A stretch of 64,000 nucleotides of DNA. Source: Halobacillus sp. A5. Its GTDB lineage: Bacteria > Bacillota > Bacilli > Bacillales > Halobacillaceae. Of the stretch, positions 38,618-47,404 are shown in pieces. Numbering within the stretch: the first letter of the stretch is position 1; each line of letters opens with the position of its first letter. The translations under genes were made by a program, and so were the position numbers. The DNA lies in contig NZ_JAIZEO010000004.1 of the NCBI RefSeq assembly GCF_024189315.1, positions 62,001 through 126,000 on the forward strand, given 5' to 3'. Below the pieces are notes generated by a model. It was given only the letters and a program-made list of their open reading frames with translations. It had not been told where the DNA came from and did no database searches.

Positions 38618-39616
38618 TTAAAGTATATTTTCATTTTTCAACAGCTGTTTTATCTCTTCGTATGATATTGGTGATTGGTCAATGGAGCTGTATGTTTTAT
38701 GCTGTGCCGGGGCTGCATTCTGATAGAAGCTCTCCTTCTTTCCAGGCAGGACATACATATCAGGAAGCTCCCAGGCAGACAGTGATTCATCAAACGTCAT
38801 CAGTTCTTCATACAGCTTTTCGCCTGGCCGTAACCCGACCTCACGGACATATACATTCTTTTTGTTGATTTGGCAAGAGTGGCAGGTTTCTTCGATGATT
38901 AATGAGACGAGGTCCCCAAGTAAAATAACAGGCATTTTTAATATAAAAACTTCCCCGCCCCTGGCTTCCTTCAAGGCTTTAATCGTAAGTTCAGTTGCCT
39001 GGGTGAGAGTCATCATGAACCGCGTCATCTTAGCATCCGTTACGTTGATTCGCTGCTGTTCGATAATCTGCTTCTTAAAGAGGGGAATGACGGAGCCCCT
39101 TGAGCCGATAACGTTGCCGAAGCGGACACTGGCAAAAGTGGTTTCCGCTTTTCCCTTTCGCAGTTCTGCAGACGTCATCAGTCTTTCAGCGATCAGCTTT
39201 GTTGCTCCATACGTATTAGTCGGTGAAATCGCTTTATCCGAGCTCGTAAATACTACTTTTTTTACGTTGTTAGCTAAGGCGGCGTTGATAACATGAGAGG
39301 TCCCCTTTACGTTAGTGAGTATCGCTTCCTGAGGGTTGGCTTCACATGAGCCGACATGCTTCATTGCGGCCAGGTGAAATACATAATCGACCCCGTTCAT
39401 CGCCTGGGCGACTCTTTCGTAATCACGAACATCACCAAGCATAAAGGTAAGATCACTGTGATGGTCCCATTCATTCTGCATCTGAAACTGCTTATATTCA
39501 TCTCTGCTGAAAATGATTACTTCGGCCGGGTCATCATTAAGCACATAGCGGACGATACTCTTTCCTATCGTTCCTGTCCCTCCAATAATTAAAATTCGTT
39601 TATTCTTGAAGTACAC
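38618..39616 (-). CDS. pseB: UDP-GlcNAc 4,6-dehydratase (inverting), PseB-type
   Basis: A 332-residue SDR of the PseB/FnlA/CapD family, first enzyme of pseudaminic acid synthesis. It has RILIIGGTGTIGKSIVRYV, DVRDYERV, the HLAAMKHVGSCEANP segment, SSDKAISPTNTYGATK with the catalytic lysine, and VRFGNVIGSRGSVIPLF. The start is GTG at 39616 after GAAGGAG. It lies 46 bases upstream of the GT-B-like gene, in the same unit. Confidence 0.93.
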   Translation of the reverse strand: MYFKNKRILIIGGTGTIGKSIVRYVLNDDPAEVIIFSRDEYKQFQMQNEWDHHSDLTFMLGDVRDYERVAQAMNGVDYVFHLAAMKHVGSCEANPQEAILTNVKGTSHVINAALANNVKKVVFTSSDKAISPTNTYGATKLIAERLMTSAELRKGKAETTFASVRFGNVIGSRGSVIPLFKKQIIEQQRINVTDAKMTRFMMTLTQATELTIKALKEARGGEVFILKMPVILLGDLVSLIIEETCHSCQINKKNVYVREVGLRPGEKLYEELMTFDESLSAWELPDMYVLPGKKESFYQNAAPAQHKTYSSIDQSPISYEEIKQLLKNENIL

Positions 39617-39970
39617 GTTAGCTCCTTCTTCCTTTTTAATCTCCAGTTCATCCTGCGGCCGTTTTCTTCGGAGTCTTCTATTAATCTTATAATAGCGGAG
39701 AACTGCTTCTCTACCTGTTCTATCGTATGCACTATGTAAGAATCGGTATGGTTTTAACGCTTAGGAAAAAAGCATTCTATAAAAATAGGCTCTGTTAATA
39801 TTCTTTCATCATTATGAAAGAGAGAAAGGATCTCTTTTATTTTTTTATAAATGGCGCATGCGCCCTGATAGACAGGAAACGCATAACGGGAAGCGGGATG
39901 GCTTAGGACTAGAATGTCAGAGCGCTTGTGCCGAATGTTTTAACTTCAAGGCAAATCTTTTTCTAAACCA
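39617..39970. other. pseB upstream region with stacked dyads
   Basis: A 355-base gap upstream of pseB. It holds CTTTCAT-CATT-ATGAAAG (39803-39820), AAAGAGA / TCTCTTT followed on the plus strand by ATTTTTTTAT (39817-39848), and the perfect palindrome GGCGCATGCGCC (39853-39864). No ORF with support was seen and no clear promoter was identified. Confidence 0.5.
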
Positions 39971-39996
39971 AAAAAAGGCAGGCTGCACGGCCTACC
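39971..39996 (-). terminator. Intrinsic terminator of the sulfotransferase gene
   Basis: A 7-bp stem GGTAGGC / GCCTGCC (one G-U) followed by TTTTTTTGG on the minus strand; it includes the stop codon at 39992. Confidence 0.85.
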
Positions 39997-40714
39997 CTTT
40001 AGATATCTTCTTCCACACCTCCAGCGCCTGCTTCTGCTGATCACTCAACTTCACAAGTCTGTCTTCAAACTTTCTTCTAGCCTGTTTATAAAGGGCTTCA
40101 TCATTGTGATTCAACCTCTTTATTTCCTTTATAATTTCCGGAGGAATTTCAGTAGATTTCGGCCGGTTTTGCGTCCTGTTAACCTGCTTAATCTTAAGTG
40201 TATCCTCCCATCCAAAGTGCTCTTTTAAGAAAAATAGAGATTCACTGAATCGTTCCGTAAATCCGACCTCGGTAAAATAATGATTCAAATTGTAATTGGC
40301 CATCTTCAAATTGTCAGGATCTCCTCCTGATAAATAACGAGTAGTTAAATTAACAGTGCGGTAGCGTATACTGCGGATATCTCTTTTGTGATACTGCTTA
40401 TTCCTAATATTCTCATCCTTCATATAAGAGAGGAACTTTTGGAAGCTCATATTCTTCACTTGCTCATGCAGCGGATCGCGTTCGTAGCTGCGAATATAAA
40501 AGTAGGTCGAGATTACCCGCTCGACAGGATTCCGAAGTATTGTAAAGTATACAGTTGGTTTCTTTAATATTTTAAAATATTTGCCGTGCCATACGAGTAT
40601 TTGTTCCTTCTGCTCCTCTAATATCTTCCACATCGTTTTACCGCCTGACTTAGGAATATGAAGAAAACAGATGAGTTCCTTCTGATCAATCTTCTCTTTA
40701 TTAAAATGAATCAA
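39992..40714 (-). CDS. Sulfotransferase family 2-type protein
   Basis: A 240-residue PAPS-dependent sulfotransferase. The 5'-phosphosulfate loop is CFLHIPKSGGKTMWKIL (residues about 16-32) and the 3'-phosphate motif is FTILRNPVERVISTYFY (residues about 57-73), like carbohydrate O-sulfotransferases. It has no signal peptide or membrane anchor, so it should act in the cytoplasm on a sugar nucleotide, lipid-linked oligosaccharide or protein. It lies divergent from a permease-cysC-sat operon that makes PAPS, inside the pseudaminic-acid region. Confidence 0.88.
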   Translation of the reverse strand: MIHFNKEKIDQKELICFLHIPKSGGKTMWKILEEQKEQILVWHGKYFKILKKPTVYFTILRNPVERVISTYFYIRSYERDPLHEQVKNMSFQKFLSYMKDENIRNKQYHKRDIRSIRYRTVNLTTRYLSGGDPDNLKMANYNLNHYFTEVGFTERFSESLFFLKEHFGWEDTLKIKQVNRTQNRPKSTEIPPEIIKEIKRLNHNDEALYKQARRKFEDRLVKLSDQQKQALEVWKKISKG

Positions 40715-40885
40715 TTCTTCTCCCCCTTTACTTCGTTATGACTACGTTATTATAAGCACTTCTTATTTAAGATGTGTGGGAGATAGAGAAACTAATCTTC
40801 ATGCACTCAACCATTTTCATAACCTTCTTCGATCTACCGCATATATTATTCATAATTGAATAGAAAAGAGGGTGAGTAATAGTAG

Positions 40886-42127
40886 ATGCCTACAGCTTTT
40901 GTGACCCTCGTGTTAATAGGAATGTTTGTTGTACTCATTAAGCAATGGGCCTCCCCCGATATCACTCTGTTTGTAACGATGGCGGTCTTCCTGCTGTCAG
41001 GTATTATAACGATAGAAGAGGCATTCCGAGGCTTCTCTCACGTCAGCGTCATTATTATCGCTCTCCTTTTCATCATAGGACACAGCATATATAAAACTGG
41101 AATTCTCTTCTTTATACTGCAGCGGTGTCTGCAGCCCAACGACCGCCCCGCTGCACTTCTATGTAAAATAATGACACCCGTGGCGTTCATGTCAGCATTT
41201 ATGAATAACACGCCGATCGTATCTATATTAACTCCTGAACTGAGCCATTGGGCTGTCAAAAACAACCTTCCTCCATCCAAGCTGCTTATCCCCCTCTCCT
41301 ATGCAGCGATACTTGGCGGAACTATGACTTTATACGGTTCCTCTACTAATCTAATTGTTCATGGACTTTTAGTAGAGAATGGGCACGATGGCTTTTCCGT
41401 ATTCGAGTTCGCTTTGATCGGAATTCCTCTTACTCTGGCAGGAGTGTTATATATGAGCTTGACCGGCAGAAAGCTTCTTCCCTCACGAAGGACCAGGTGC
41501 TCCATTAAAGAAAACACGGCAGTTAAAGAGAAATTGTCAAAGCGGCAGAGAGGGATCGTATTTTCCATAATAATAATTATGATCATACTGGTATCTCTTC
41601 ACCTGGTTTCTTTAGTTAAAGCAGCATTAGCCGTTGTGATTATTCTCCTGGTGACAAAAATCTTACGAATGGAGGAAGCACGTAAGGCAGTAAGCGGAAG
41701 TGTCATTCTAATTATGGCATCAGCCATTGGTATCGGTACAGCCCTTGAAAATGCCGGAATAACAGCCTGGATTACGGATATGGTTTTGCACTCCTATCCT
41801 TTCATCGGTTTAGCCGGGGTCACGTTCCTATTATATTTAGCTACGATGATCCTTACAGAAATATCTCATAATATTGCCGCGGCCGTGCTTATGTTTCCTG
41901 TCGGTCTATCAGTCGCAAATTTAATCGGAGCTGATCCCGAATTGTTTGCCATGACTATTGCCATTTCAGCTTCATGCAGCTTTATGACGCCGATCGGCTA
42001 CCAAACGAACATCATCGTATTCGAACCTGGAGGATATTTATTTAAAGATTTTAGTAAAGTCGGTTTTGGTTTAAGCCTTATTTGCGCTTTATGTACTGTT
42101 GGAATTGTATTACTTATCTGGAGGTGA
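40886..42127 (+). CDS. SLC13/ArsB-NhaD-type permease, likely sulfate uptake
   Basis: A 413-residue membrane protein with about 11 hydrophobic helices. The paired motifs FMNNTPIVSILTPEL with YGSSTNLIVHG, and SHNIAAAVLMFP with PIGYQTNIIVFEPGGY, mark the ion transporter/SLC13 group. The two TrkA-C domains found in the ~600-residue sulfate members are missing. Because it heads an operon with cysC and sat, sulfate is the likely substrate. The ATG follows GAGGGTGAG. Confidence 0.8.
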   Translation: MPTAFVTLVLIGMFVVLIKQWASPDITLFVTMAVFLLSGIITIEEAFRGFSHVSVIIIALLFIIGHSIYKTGILFFILQRCLQPNDRPAALLCKIMTPVAFMSAFMNNTPIVSILTPELSHWAVKNNLPPSKLLIPLSYAAILGGTMTLYGSSTNLIVHGLLVENGHDGFSVFEFALIGIPLTLAGVLYMSLTGRKLLPSRRTRCSIKENTAVKEKLSKRQRGIVFSIIIIMIILVSLHLVSLVKAALAVVIILLVTKILRMEEARKAVSGSVILIMASAIGIGTALENAGITAWITDMVLHSYPFIGLAGVTFLLYLATMILTEISHNIAAAVLMFPVGLSVANLIGADPELFAMTIAISASCSFMTPIGYQTNIIVFEPGGYLFKDFSKVGFGLSLICALCTVGIVLLIWR

Positions 42128-42132
42128 TCTAA

Positions 42133-42735
42133 ATGAACGAACATATTCAGTGGCATAACACATCCTTAACAAAGATTGACCGACAAACAGCAAAAGGACA
42201 TAGAAGCTTCATCGTCTGGCTGACTGGTTTATCAGGGTCTGGCAAGTCAACGCTGGCAAATTTAGTCGAGCAAAAGTTATTCAATGAAGGGGTGCACACC
42301 TACTTATTAGATGGGGATAATCTTCGGCACGGCATTAATCATAACTTAGGATTCAGTGAAGAAGACCGAAAAGAGAACATTCGAAGAATCTCAGAAATAG
42401 GAAAGCTTTTTGTAGATGCCGGAGTTGTAATATTTGCAGCAGCGATTTCCCCCTACGAAGAAGAACGTGCAGCCGCACGCAGCCGGTTTGAAGAGGGGGA
42501 ATTTATCGAAGTATACGTCCAGTGTACAGTCGAGGAGTGTGAGAAGCGTGATCCTAAAGGACTTTATCAGAAAGCTCGTGCCGGTGAAATTAAAAATTTC
42601 ACAGGAATCTCACAGACCTACGAGCCGCCCGGCAGTCCCGAAGTGATCATTAATACAGCAGATCAATCCATTAAAGAATCTGTAGAAGAGCTTACCCGCT
42701 TTTTGTTAACCAAATTAAATGAAGAAAGGAGCTAG
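42133..42735 (+). CDS. cysC: Adenylylsulfate kinase
   Basis: A 200-residue APS kinase that phosphorylates APS to PAPS. It has Walker [13 protein letters not shown], the [15 protein letters not shown] segment and [13 protein letters not shown], and normal length. It starts five bases after the permease stop and five bases before sat, so translation is coupled. Confidence 0.96.
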   Translation: MNEHIQWHNTSLTKIDRQTAKGHRSFIVWLTGLSGSGKSTLANLVEQKLFNEGVHTYLLDGDNLRHGINHNLGFSEEDRKENIRRISEIGKLFVDAGVVIFAAAISPYEEERAAARSRFEEGEFIEVYVQCTVEECEKRDPKGLYQKARAGEIKNFTGISQTYEPPGSPEVIINTADQSIKESVEELTRFLLTKLNEERS

Positions 42736-42740
42736 CCTGC

Positions 42741-43886
42741 ATGACACAAAGTACTCCTCATGGAGGCAGGCTTGTCCACAAAGTTGACCTGTCTTACGAC
42801 TATCGTTCCATTCAAAAGAGTTTAGAAATAGATGAGATGGCATTATCTGACCTTGAATTAATTGCAACAGGCGCCTACAGCCCGTTGACCGGTTTTCTCG
42901 GTAAAGACGATTATCAGTCTGTTATTGAAAATATGAGACTGGCTGACGGACTGATCTGGAGTATTCCCATCACTCTCCCGGTAAGTGAGGAAGCCGCTGA
43001 ACAAATTCATAGTGGAGAGCAGATAAAACTAACACATAATGGCGAAGTATACGGGATTATTCAAGTTACAGAAAAGTATAAGCCAGACAAACAATACGAA
43101 GCCGTACAAGTTTACAAAACAAACGATGTTCATCATCCCGGTGTAAAAAAGATGCTTTCCCGGCCGGACGTGTATGTAGCAGGACCAGTTACACTCGTTA
43201 AACACAGCCCACCACACGCTTTTTTTCCTGCTTATTACCAGACTCCAGCAGCAGTAAGGCAGGCTTTCAGCGAAAAGAACTGGAAGACGATAGTTGCTTT
43301 CCAAACGAGAAATCCGGTCCACAGGGCTCACGAGTATATTCAAAAGTGCGCGTTAGAAATGGTAGATGGTTTATTGCTTCATCCTCTTGTAGGAGAAACC
43401 AAGCCGGACGATATCCCGGCTCCTATCCGTATGAAAAGCTATCAAGTGCTCCTCCAACATTATTACCCTGCTGACCGCGTTTATTTAAGTGTATTTCCAG
43501 CGGCCATGCGTTATGCGGGACCGAGAGAAGCTATTTTTCACGCCCTCATTCGTAAAAATTACGGCTGCACCCACATCATTATCGGCCGTGATCACGCTGG
43601 TGTTGGAAGTTATTACGGTACTTATGATGCCCAGTATATTTTCTCTAATTTCACAGAGGATGAGCTCGGCATTCAGCCATTATTTTTTGAGCATGCCTTC
43701 TTCTGTTCAGTCTGTCAGCAAGTCACGACAAAAAAAACATGCCCCCATGAGTCATCAGAGCACGTTCATCTTTCTGGAACGAAGGTAAGAGAAATGCTGC
43801 GGGAAGGAATAATCCCGCCTGCAGCATTCAGTCGTAAAGAAGTGGTGGATTCACTGATTAAAGGATTAAATAAAGAGAAAAGCTAA
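42741..43886 (+). CDS. sat: Sulfate adenylyltransferase (ATP sulfurylase)
   Basis: A 381-residue homo-oligomeric ATP sulfurylase. It shows the catalytic [43 protein letters not shown] and a Cys cluster ([15 protein letters not shown]) that binds zinc in bacterial members. It makes APS from sulfate and ATP and is last in the permease-cysC-sat operon. It ends with a terminator. Confidence 0.96.
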   Translation: MTQSTPHGGRLVHKVDLSYDYRSIQKSLEIDEMALSDLELIATGAYSPLTGFLGKDDYQSVIENMRLADGLIWSIPITLPVSEEAAEQIHSGEQIKLTHNGEVYGIIQVTEKYKPDKQYEAVQVYKTNDVHHPGVKKMLSRPDVYVAGPVTLVKHSPPHAFFPAYYQTPAAVRQAFSEKNWKTIVAFQTRNPVHRAHEYIQKCALEMVDGLLLHPLVGETKPDDIPAPIRMKSYQVLLQHYYPADRVYLSVFPAAMRYAGPREAIFHALIRKNYGCTHIIIGRDHAGVGSYYGTYDAQYIFSNFTEDELGIQPLFFEHAFFCSVCQQVTTKKTCPHESSEHVHLSGTKVREMLREGIIPPAAFSRKEVVDSLIKGLNKEKS

Positions 43887-43917
43887 GCCAGCGCGCTTAC
43901 CCTTTCTCTTTTTTGTT
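43871..43917 (+). terminator. Intrinsic terminator after sat
   Basis: AAAGAGAAA / TTTCTCTTT, with an inner imperfect stem, followed by TTTTGTTTTT; the 5' arm overlaps the last codons of sat. Confidence 0.7.
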
Positions 43918-44518
43918 TTTAATGCTGCTGTTGATAGTTACACGAACAACCAAAGCCCGAACCGTTTCATATCCTTCAATATACTCAGTTCTTTTATGTT
44001 AAGTGGGCTTGGACTGACTGTGAAACATAACTTATTCCCTTGGAACTCCGTCGTCCGGGGTCACACCTGACATTTCCCTCCTACAAGGCAGTCGAATAAA
44101 CACCGCACGAAGGAATACACAGCATTTTCGAGGAATCTCATAATTTAGTAATGGAAACGCTGCTGAATAACAGGAGCAATGAATCTATCCAAAGCAAGTA
44201 AATTCTTTTTCCGCAGATGTTCTATATCTGAGCGTACTGGAAAGAACATTTTGTAAAGGGATGCTGGTTTAGACATTACAATAGGGCCGTGAGCCTGCAT
44301 GTCAGATATGGCGGCTGGGGAACGGTGAGACTCCCGTGGGAGAAGGATCCAGGCTAGACCCCTTGAGGAGTGAAACGACTAAGGAGGCTTGCCGGTTCCC
44401 CCACAGGAAAGCGAATCGTTCCCCAGCCGCCCTTTAACTTACCTCTGCAACGGACCTGGGGTAATTCTTAATCTCCGGTAAATCGCCCGAGTGTTAAATA
44501 TTTTATCAAACTCATAGT
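43918..44518. other. Gene-free spacer with a dispersed-repeat copy
   Basis: About 600 bases between the convergent sat and GT-B paralogue 2 genes. Apart from the repeat at 44310-44431 I see no ORF, promoter or RNA with support. Confidence 0.5.
44310..44431. repeat. Dispersed Bacillaceae repeat with 15-bp inverted ends
   Basis: A 122-base element bounded by the perfect inverted repeat GGCGGCTGGGGAACG / CGTTCCCCAGCCGCC. Inside are GTGAGACTCCCGTGGGAG, GTGAAACGACTAAGGAGG and CACAGGAAAGCGAATCG, phrases typical of a high-copy intergenic repeat in Bacillus relatives (from memory). It is far more GC-rich than the sequence around it and has no ORF. Confidence 0.75.
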
Positions 44519-45901
44519 TTAACCGTTCATATTTTTAATGATGTGAAGAAGCTCATCTGTCGAAGTTCTCTCCTCCCCTGCAAGCGGATAATGATAACTC
44601 AGAAAATCTTTTTCGTTTATCAATAATTCCTTCAGTTTGTTTTTGTTCACATGGTTAAGCAGCTGTTTAACCAGCCTGCTCGGGCTCGAATATATACAGT
44701 TTTCAAATGCTTTAAAATACAACGGCGGATCTTCCCCAGGGATCGACCATATAAAAACCGGCCGGTCAGCAAGCAGAGATTCTAACACAACAGTTGAAGG
44801 ATAGCTGACCACCACATCTGCCGCTTTAATTAAATCATACAAATGAATGCCGGACGCAATTCTTATCCCTGGAAATGCACCTTGTAATTTTCTTATTTCT
44901 TTTGGGCTGCCGCGTGATTTAATGATGAGCTGGAGATGAGATTGAGCATACAGCTGAGTAATTATTTCCCGCGGAACCTTCACCTCTTCATGATGATGAA
45001 TAAATAAAACCGTTGTCTTACGAGGTTCTAATTTTAACTTTAATGGAGGATTATATTTCTTAGTAGTGATTTCGTCAAACCTCGGATGACCAGTCACCCT
45101 CACGTTTACTGAAGGGATCCCTTTCCTTAAATACCAATCATATTCATACTCCCCATAAACGGCCTGAACATGAGAAAGTACCGGCATGTAACCAAATTCA
45201 AGACCAATGATTCCGTGCTGCATACAAATAACAGGAATGTCCATTTTTCTCGCAGTTAAAGCTAACGCGCGGCTTTCACATGTGTTGGTAGTTCCCAAGA
45301 GTAAAACGCGGGGTTTTTCTTTTTTTATGACTTTTTCCGCGGCTGCTGACGCTTTTAGCAGCCGAGGCAGCTCTTCTATCAATCTTTTTTTAAAGGCCGG
45401 ATATTTCATTAGTGGATGGCGAGAATATTTTTTGAAAATCTCATACCATTTTTCTTTAAAATGATCGATTCTATGTTCAATTTCATGCTCACTATCCTGG
45501 AGACTAATGATAGGCAGCCCTGTATTTTTCTTACGGTGACGTGATTTATTATTAATAATCACTGTCTCTCTTACCGGAAAACTTTTTAAAACAGAAGGAG
45601 GAAAACGCAGCAGGTGGTCATGTAAGGCAATTCTCCCCTTCCCCTCCTTCTTCATACTTTCGGGGAGGTATTCACCAAACAAAAGCTGTACCTCCTCTTC
45701 CGTTTCTATACAATGAATCATTCCATCCAGGGCAGGCTTATCTTTTAACTCGTTCTGCAGAATCGGGGTCTTTCTTATATGCTCATAAAATTGACTGAGC
45801 AGTACAATGGGATAGCCATGCGGAGCTTCATTAGAAAATAGTTTAAGATAATCAAAGTAGAGTGACCAATAGTTCGTCTCATAAGCCTTCAAATGGTTCA
45901 C
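44519..45901 (-). CDS. GT-B-like surface glycan protein, paralogue 2
   Basis: A 460-residue protein sharing its layout with the one at 37141: start NYWSLYFDYLKLF, then VICMQHGIIGLEFGYMP, AVYGEYEYDWYLRKGI, GHPRFDEI and VVVSYPSTVVLESLLADRPVF. The shared segments in the same order show an old duplication. It is probably a glycosyltransferase of the surface glycan; donor and acceptor are unknown. It overlaps the upstream gene by ATGA. Confidence 0.75.
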   Translation of the reverse strand: MNHLKAYETNYWSLYFDYLKLFSNEAPHGYPIVLLSQFYEHIRKTPILQNELKDKPALDGMIHCIETEEEVQLLFGEYLPESMKKEGKGRIALHDHLLRFPPSVLKSFPVRETVIINNKSRHRKKNTGLPIISLQDSEHEIEHRIDHFKEKWYEIFKKYSRHPLMKYPAFKKRLIEELPRLLKASAAAEKVIKKEKPRVLLLGTTNTCESRALALTARKMDIPVICMQHGIIGLEFGYMPVLSHVQAVYGEYEYDWYLRKGIPSVNVRVTGHPRFDEITTKKYNPPLKLKLEPRKTTVLFIHHHEEVKVPREIITQLYAQSHLQLIIKSRGSPKEIRKLQGAFPGIRIASGIHLYDLIKAADVVVSYPSTVVLESLLADRPVFIWSIPGEDPPLYFKAFENCIYSSPSRLVKQLLNHVNKNKLKELLINEKDFLSYHYPLAGEERTSTDELLHIIKNMNG

Positions 45902-47133
45902 TTCCCTTTGGCTGTTAATTCAAATAAATTGTCTCCTGCAGGATGAATAATGATACCCGCGCTTTTGCCTTCAATTTCATCCAAACCTTTAAAGAATGAT
46001 CGGATGACCTGTACCTTCAATGTAGAAAAACGGTGTCTAATATTTTTATTGCGTACATTGGGAATGACGACCGGCTCATAACGGGCTGATTTCACACGTA
46101 AATCTCGTAACAATGGCAGGATGCTCTCATGTGCACTCGGTTCTTCTTCATAATAGGCAGATAAAAAGCGTGTGCGCTTCGGCTTCGTTTTATGATTCAC
46201 ATAGTAAGCCGCTTCTTCGACTGAGTAAGCTTTAACTCCCGCATTGTTAGGCATCTCTACATCATACCTAGCGTCTATAAAAGGAACATACGTGACCACC
46301 GGAGTACCTAAAAGGGCAGCTTCAATACCGGTCGTACAGCCATTATGAATAACCAGGCGTGAAGCTTCGATCCACTCCGCAGAACCACCGTCATTGCGGA
46401 CCATAACGTTCTTGCTCGAAGAGAACGCTTTTTGATAAGATGTTACATCTTCTGAGGGATGCGGTCTGATAATTATGTTTACATGAGGACAGCGGACACT
46501 CAGCTCTTTTACCATTGCCAAAAAAGCGTCATAAAGCTTCTTTATGTACGCTGTGGCCGAATGTTCTTCTACTTTCCTTCTGCCGCGAAAATGATTATAC
46601 AAAGCAAATCTAGTATTGATTAAAATAAATTCACCATACTGTTTTCGAAGGGCTGTTGTTTTTTTCGAATACAGCGGGCGATACTTTTCCTTTAAAAGGT
46701 CAAAACGCGGATTCCCCGTTAGGTAACACCTTTTTTTAAAGTCAGGGTAAGCATTTACAATGACCTCCCGCTGATAATCTCCCCAGCAATACTCCTGAGC
46801 AATCATCGGCTGTAGACTCTCATTCATGCGCTCTGAAATATACATCTCTGGGTCATGAAATATGAACCCTTCCTCATCAAGCTCCACGATCTTGTGATTT
46901 GCTTTAGCTGCATTCATAATAACTCTCCGGCGATAACGCTGTGAGTATCCTTTGGAAAAAAAGATCCCCGGCGCCATGACGGCTGCTGCCTCTTCCACCA
47001 TACGCTGCTCACCTAAGAGTACACGGTACCCTTCCTGAACCGCATAATATGAAAACAGCAGTTTGGCATCCAGCTCGCGAGCCTTGATTTCTATGGGCAG
47101 GTACAAATGCTTCCTTTCTGCCTTCACAAACAT
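45898..47133 (-). CDS. Surface carbohydrate biosynthesis protein
   Basis: A 411-residue protein related to the surface carbohydrate biosynthesis family found beside nonulosonic-acid genes, with a GT-B/CDP-glycerol-transferase look. It opens LYLPIEIKARELDAKLLFSY and has ELDEEGFIFHD, YLTGNPRFDLL, NIIIRPHPSED and LVIHNGCTTGIEAALLGTPVV. The ATG at 47133 stands only one base from GAGAGGGG; the GTG two codons later (47127) has better spacing. It is translationally coupled to paralogue 2. Confidence 0.8.
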   Translation of the reverse strand: MFVKAERKHLYLPIEIKARELDAKLLFSYYAVQEGYRVLLGEQRMVEEAAAVMAPGIFFSKGYSQRYRRRVIMNAAKANHKIVELDEEGFIFHDPEMYISERMNESLQPMIAQEYCWGDYQREVIVNAYPDFKKRCYLTGNPRFDLLKEKYRPLYSKKTTALRKQYGEFILINTRFALYNHFRGRRKVEEHSATAYIKKLYDAFLAMVKELSVRCPHVNIIIRPHPSEDVTSYQKAFSSSKNVMVRNDGGSAEWIEASRLVIHNGCTTGIEAALLGTPVVTYVPFIDARYDVEMPNNAGVKAYSVEEAAYYVNHKTKPKRTRFLSAYYEEEPSAHESILPLLRDLRVKSARYEPVVIPNVRNKNIRHRFSTLKVQVIRSFFKGLDEIEGKSAGIIIHPAGDNLFELTAKGK

Positions 47134-47316
47134 TCCCCTCTCATAATTTACTCCTATGTATAGCTTATTCGGTAACAGAAAAGGAAGACCTTAAACCACC
47201 AGATTATCCCTCTATCTTCACAAAGAGAAAAGTCCTTACTTATATAAAAAACCCCTCGAAAAATTACAAAAATATCCTGTTTTATTAGCCATTCGTTTCG
47301 TTTATTGTTGAAACGA

Positions 47317-47344
47317 TTGAATTCCTTCCATGTATTGGTATGAT
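47317..47344 (+). promoter_or_regulatory. Candidate promoter of the amidase gene
   Basis: TTGAAT, 16 bp, TATGAT. The stretch before it (CGTTTCGTTTATTGTTGAAACG) is partly palindromic, and TGAAAC there could instead be an ECF-type -35. The choice is open. Confidence 0.4.
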
Positions 47345-47404
47345 AGTATGAAATTGAATTATAGGCTGCTAGATTGATAACTAAATAAAGAGAGGTGGAT
47401 TATC

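Noticed and set aside
38862-39296. 144-codon plus-strand ORF antisense to pseB
   Set aside because: pseB has clear SDR motifs across the whole stretch; the antisense frame shows none.
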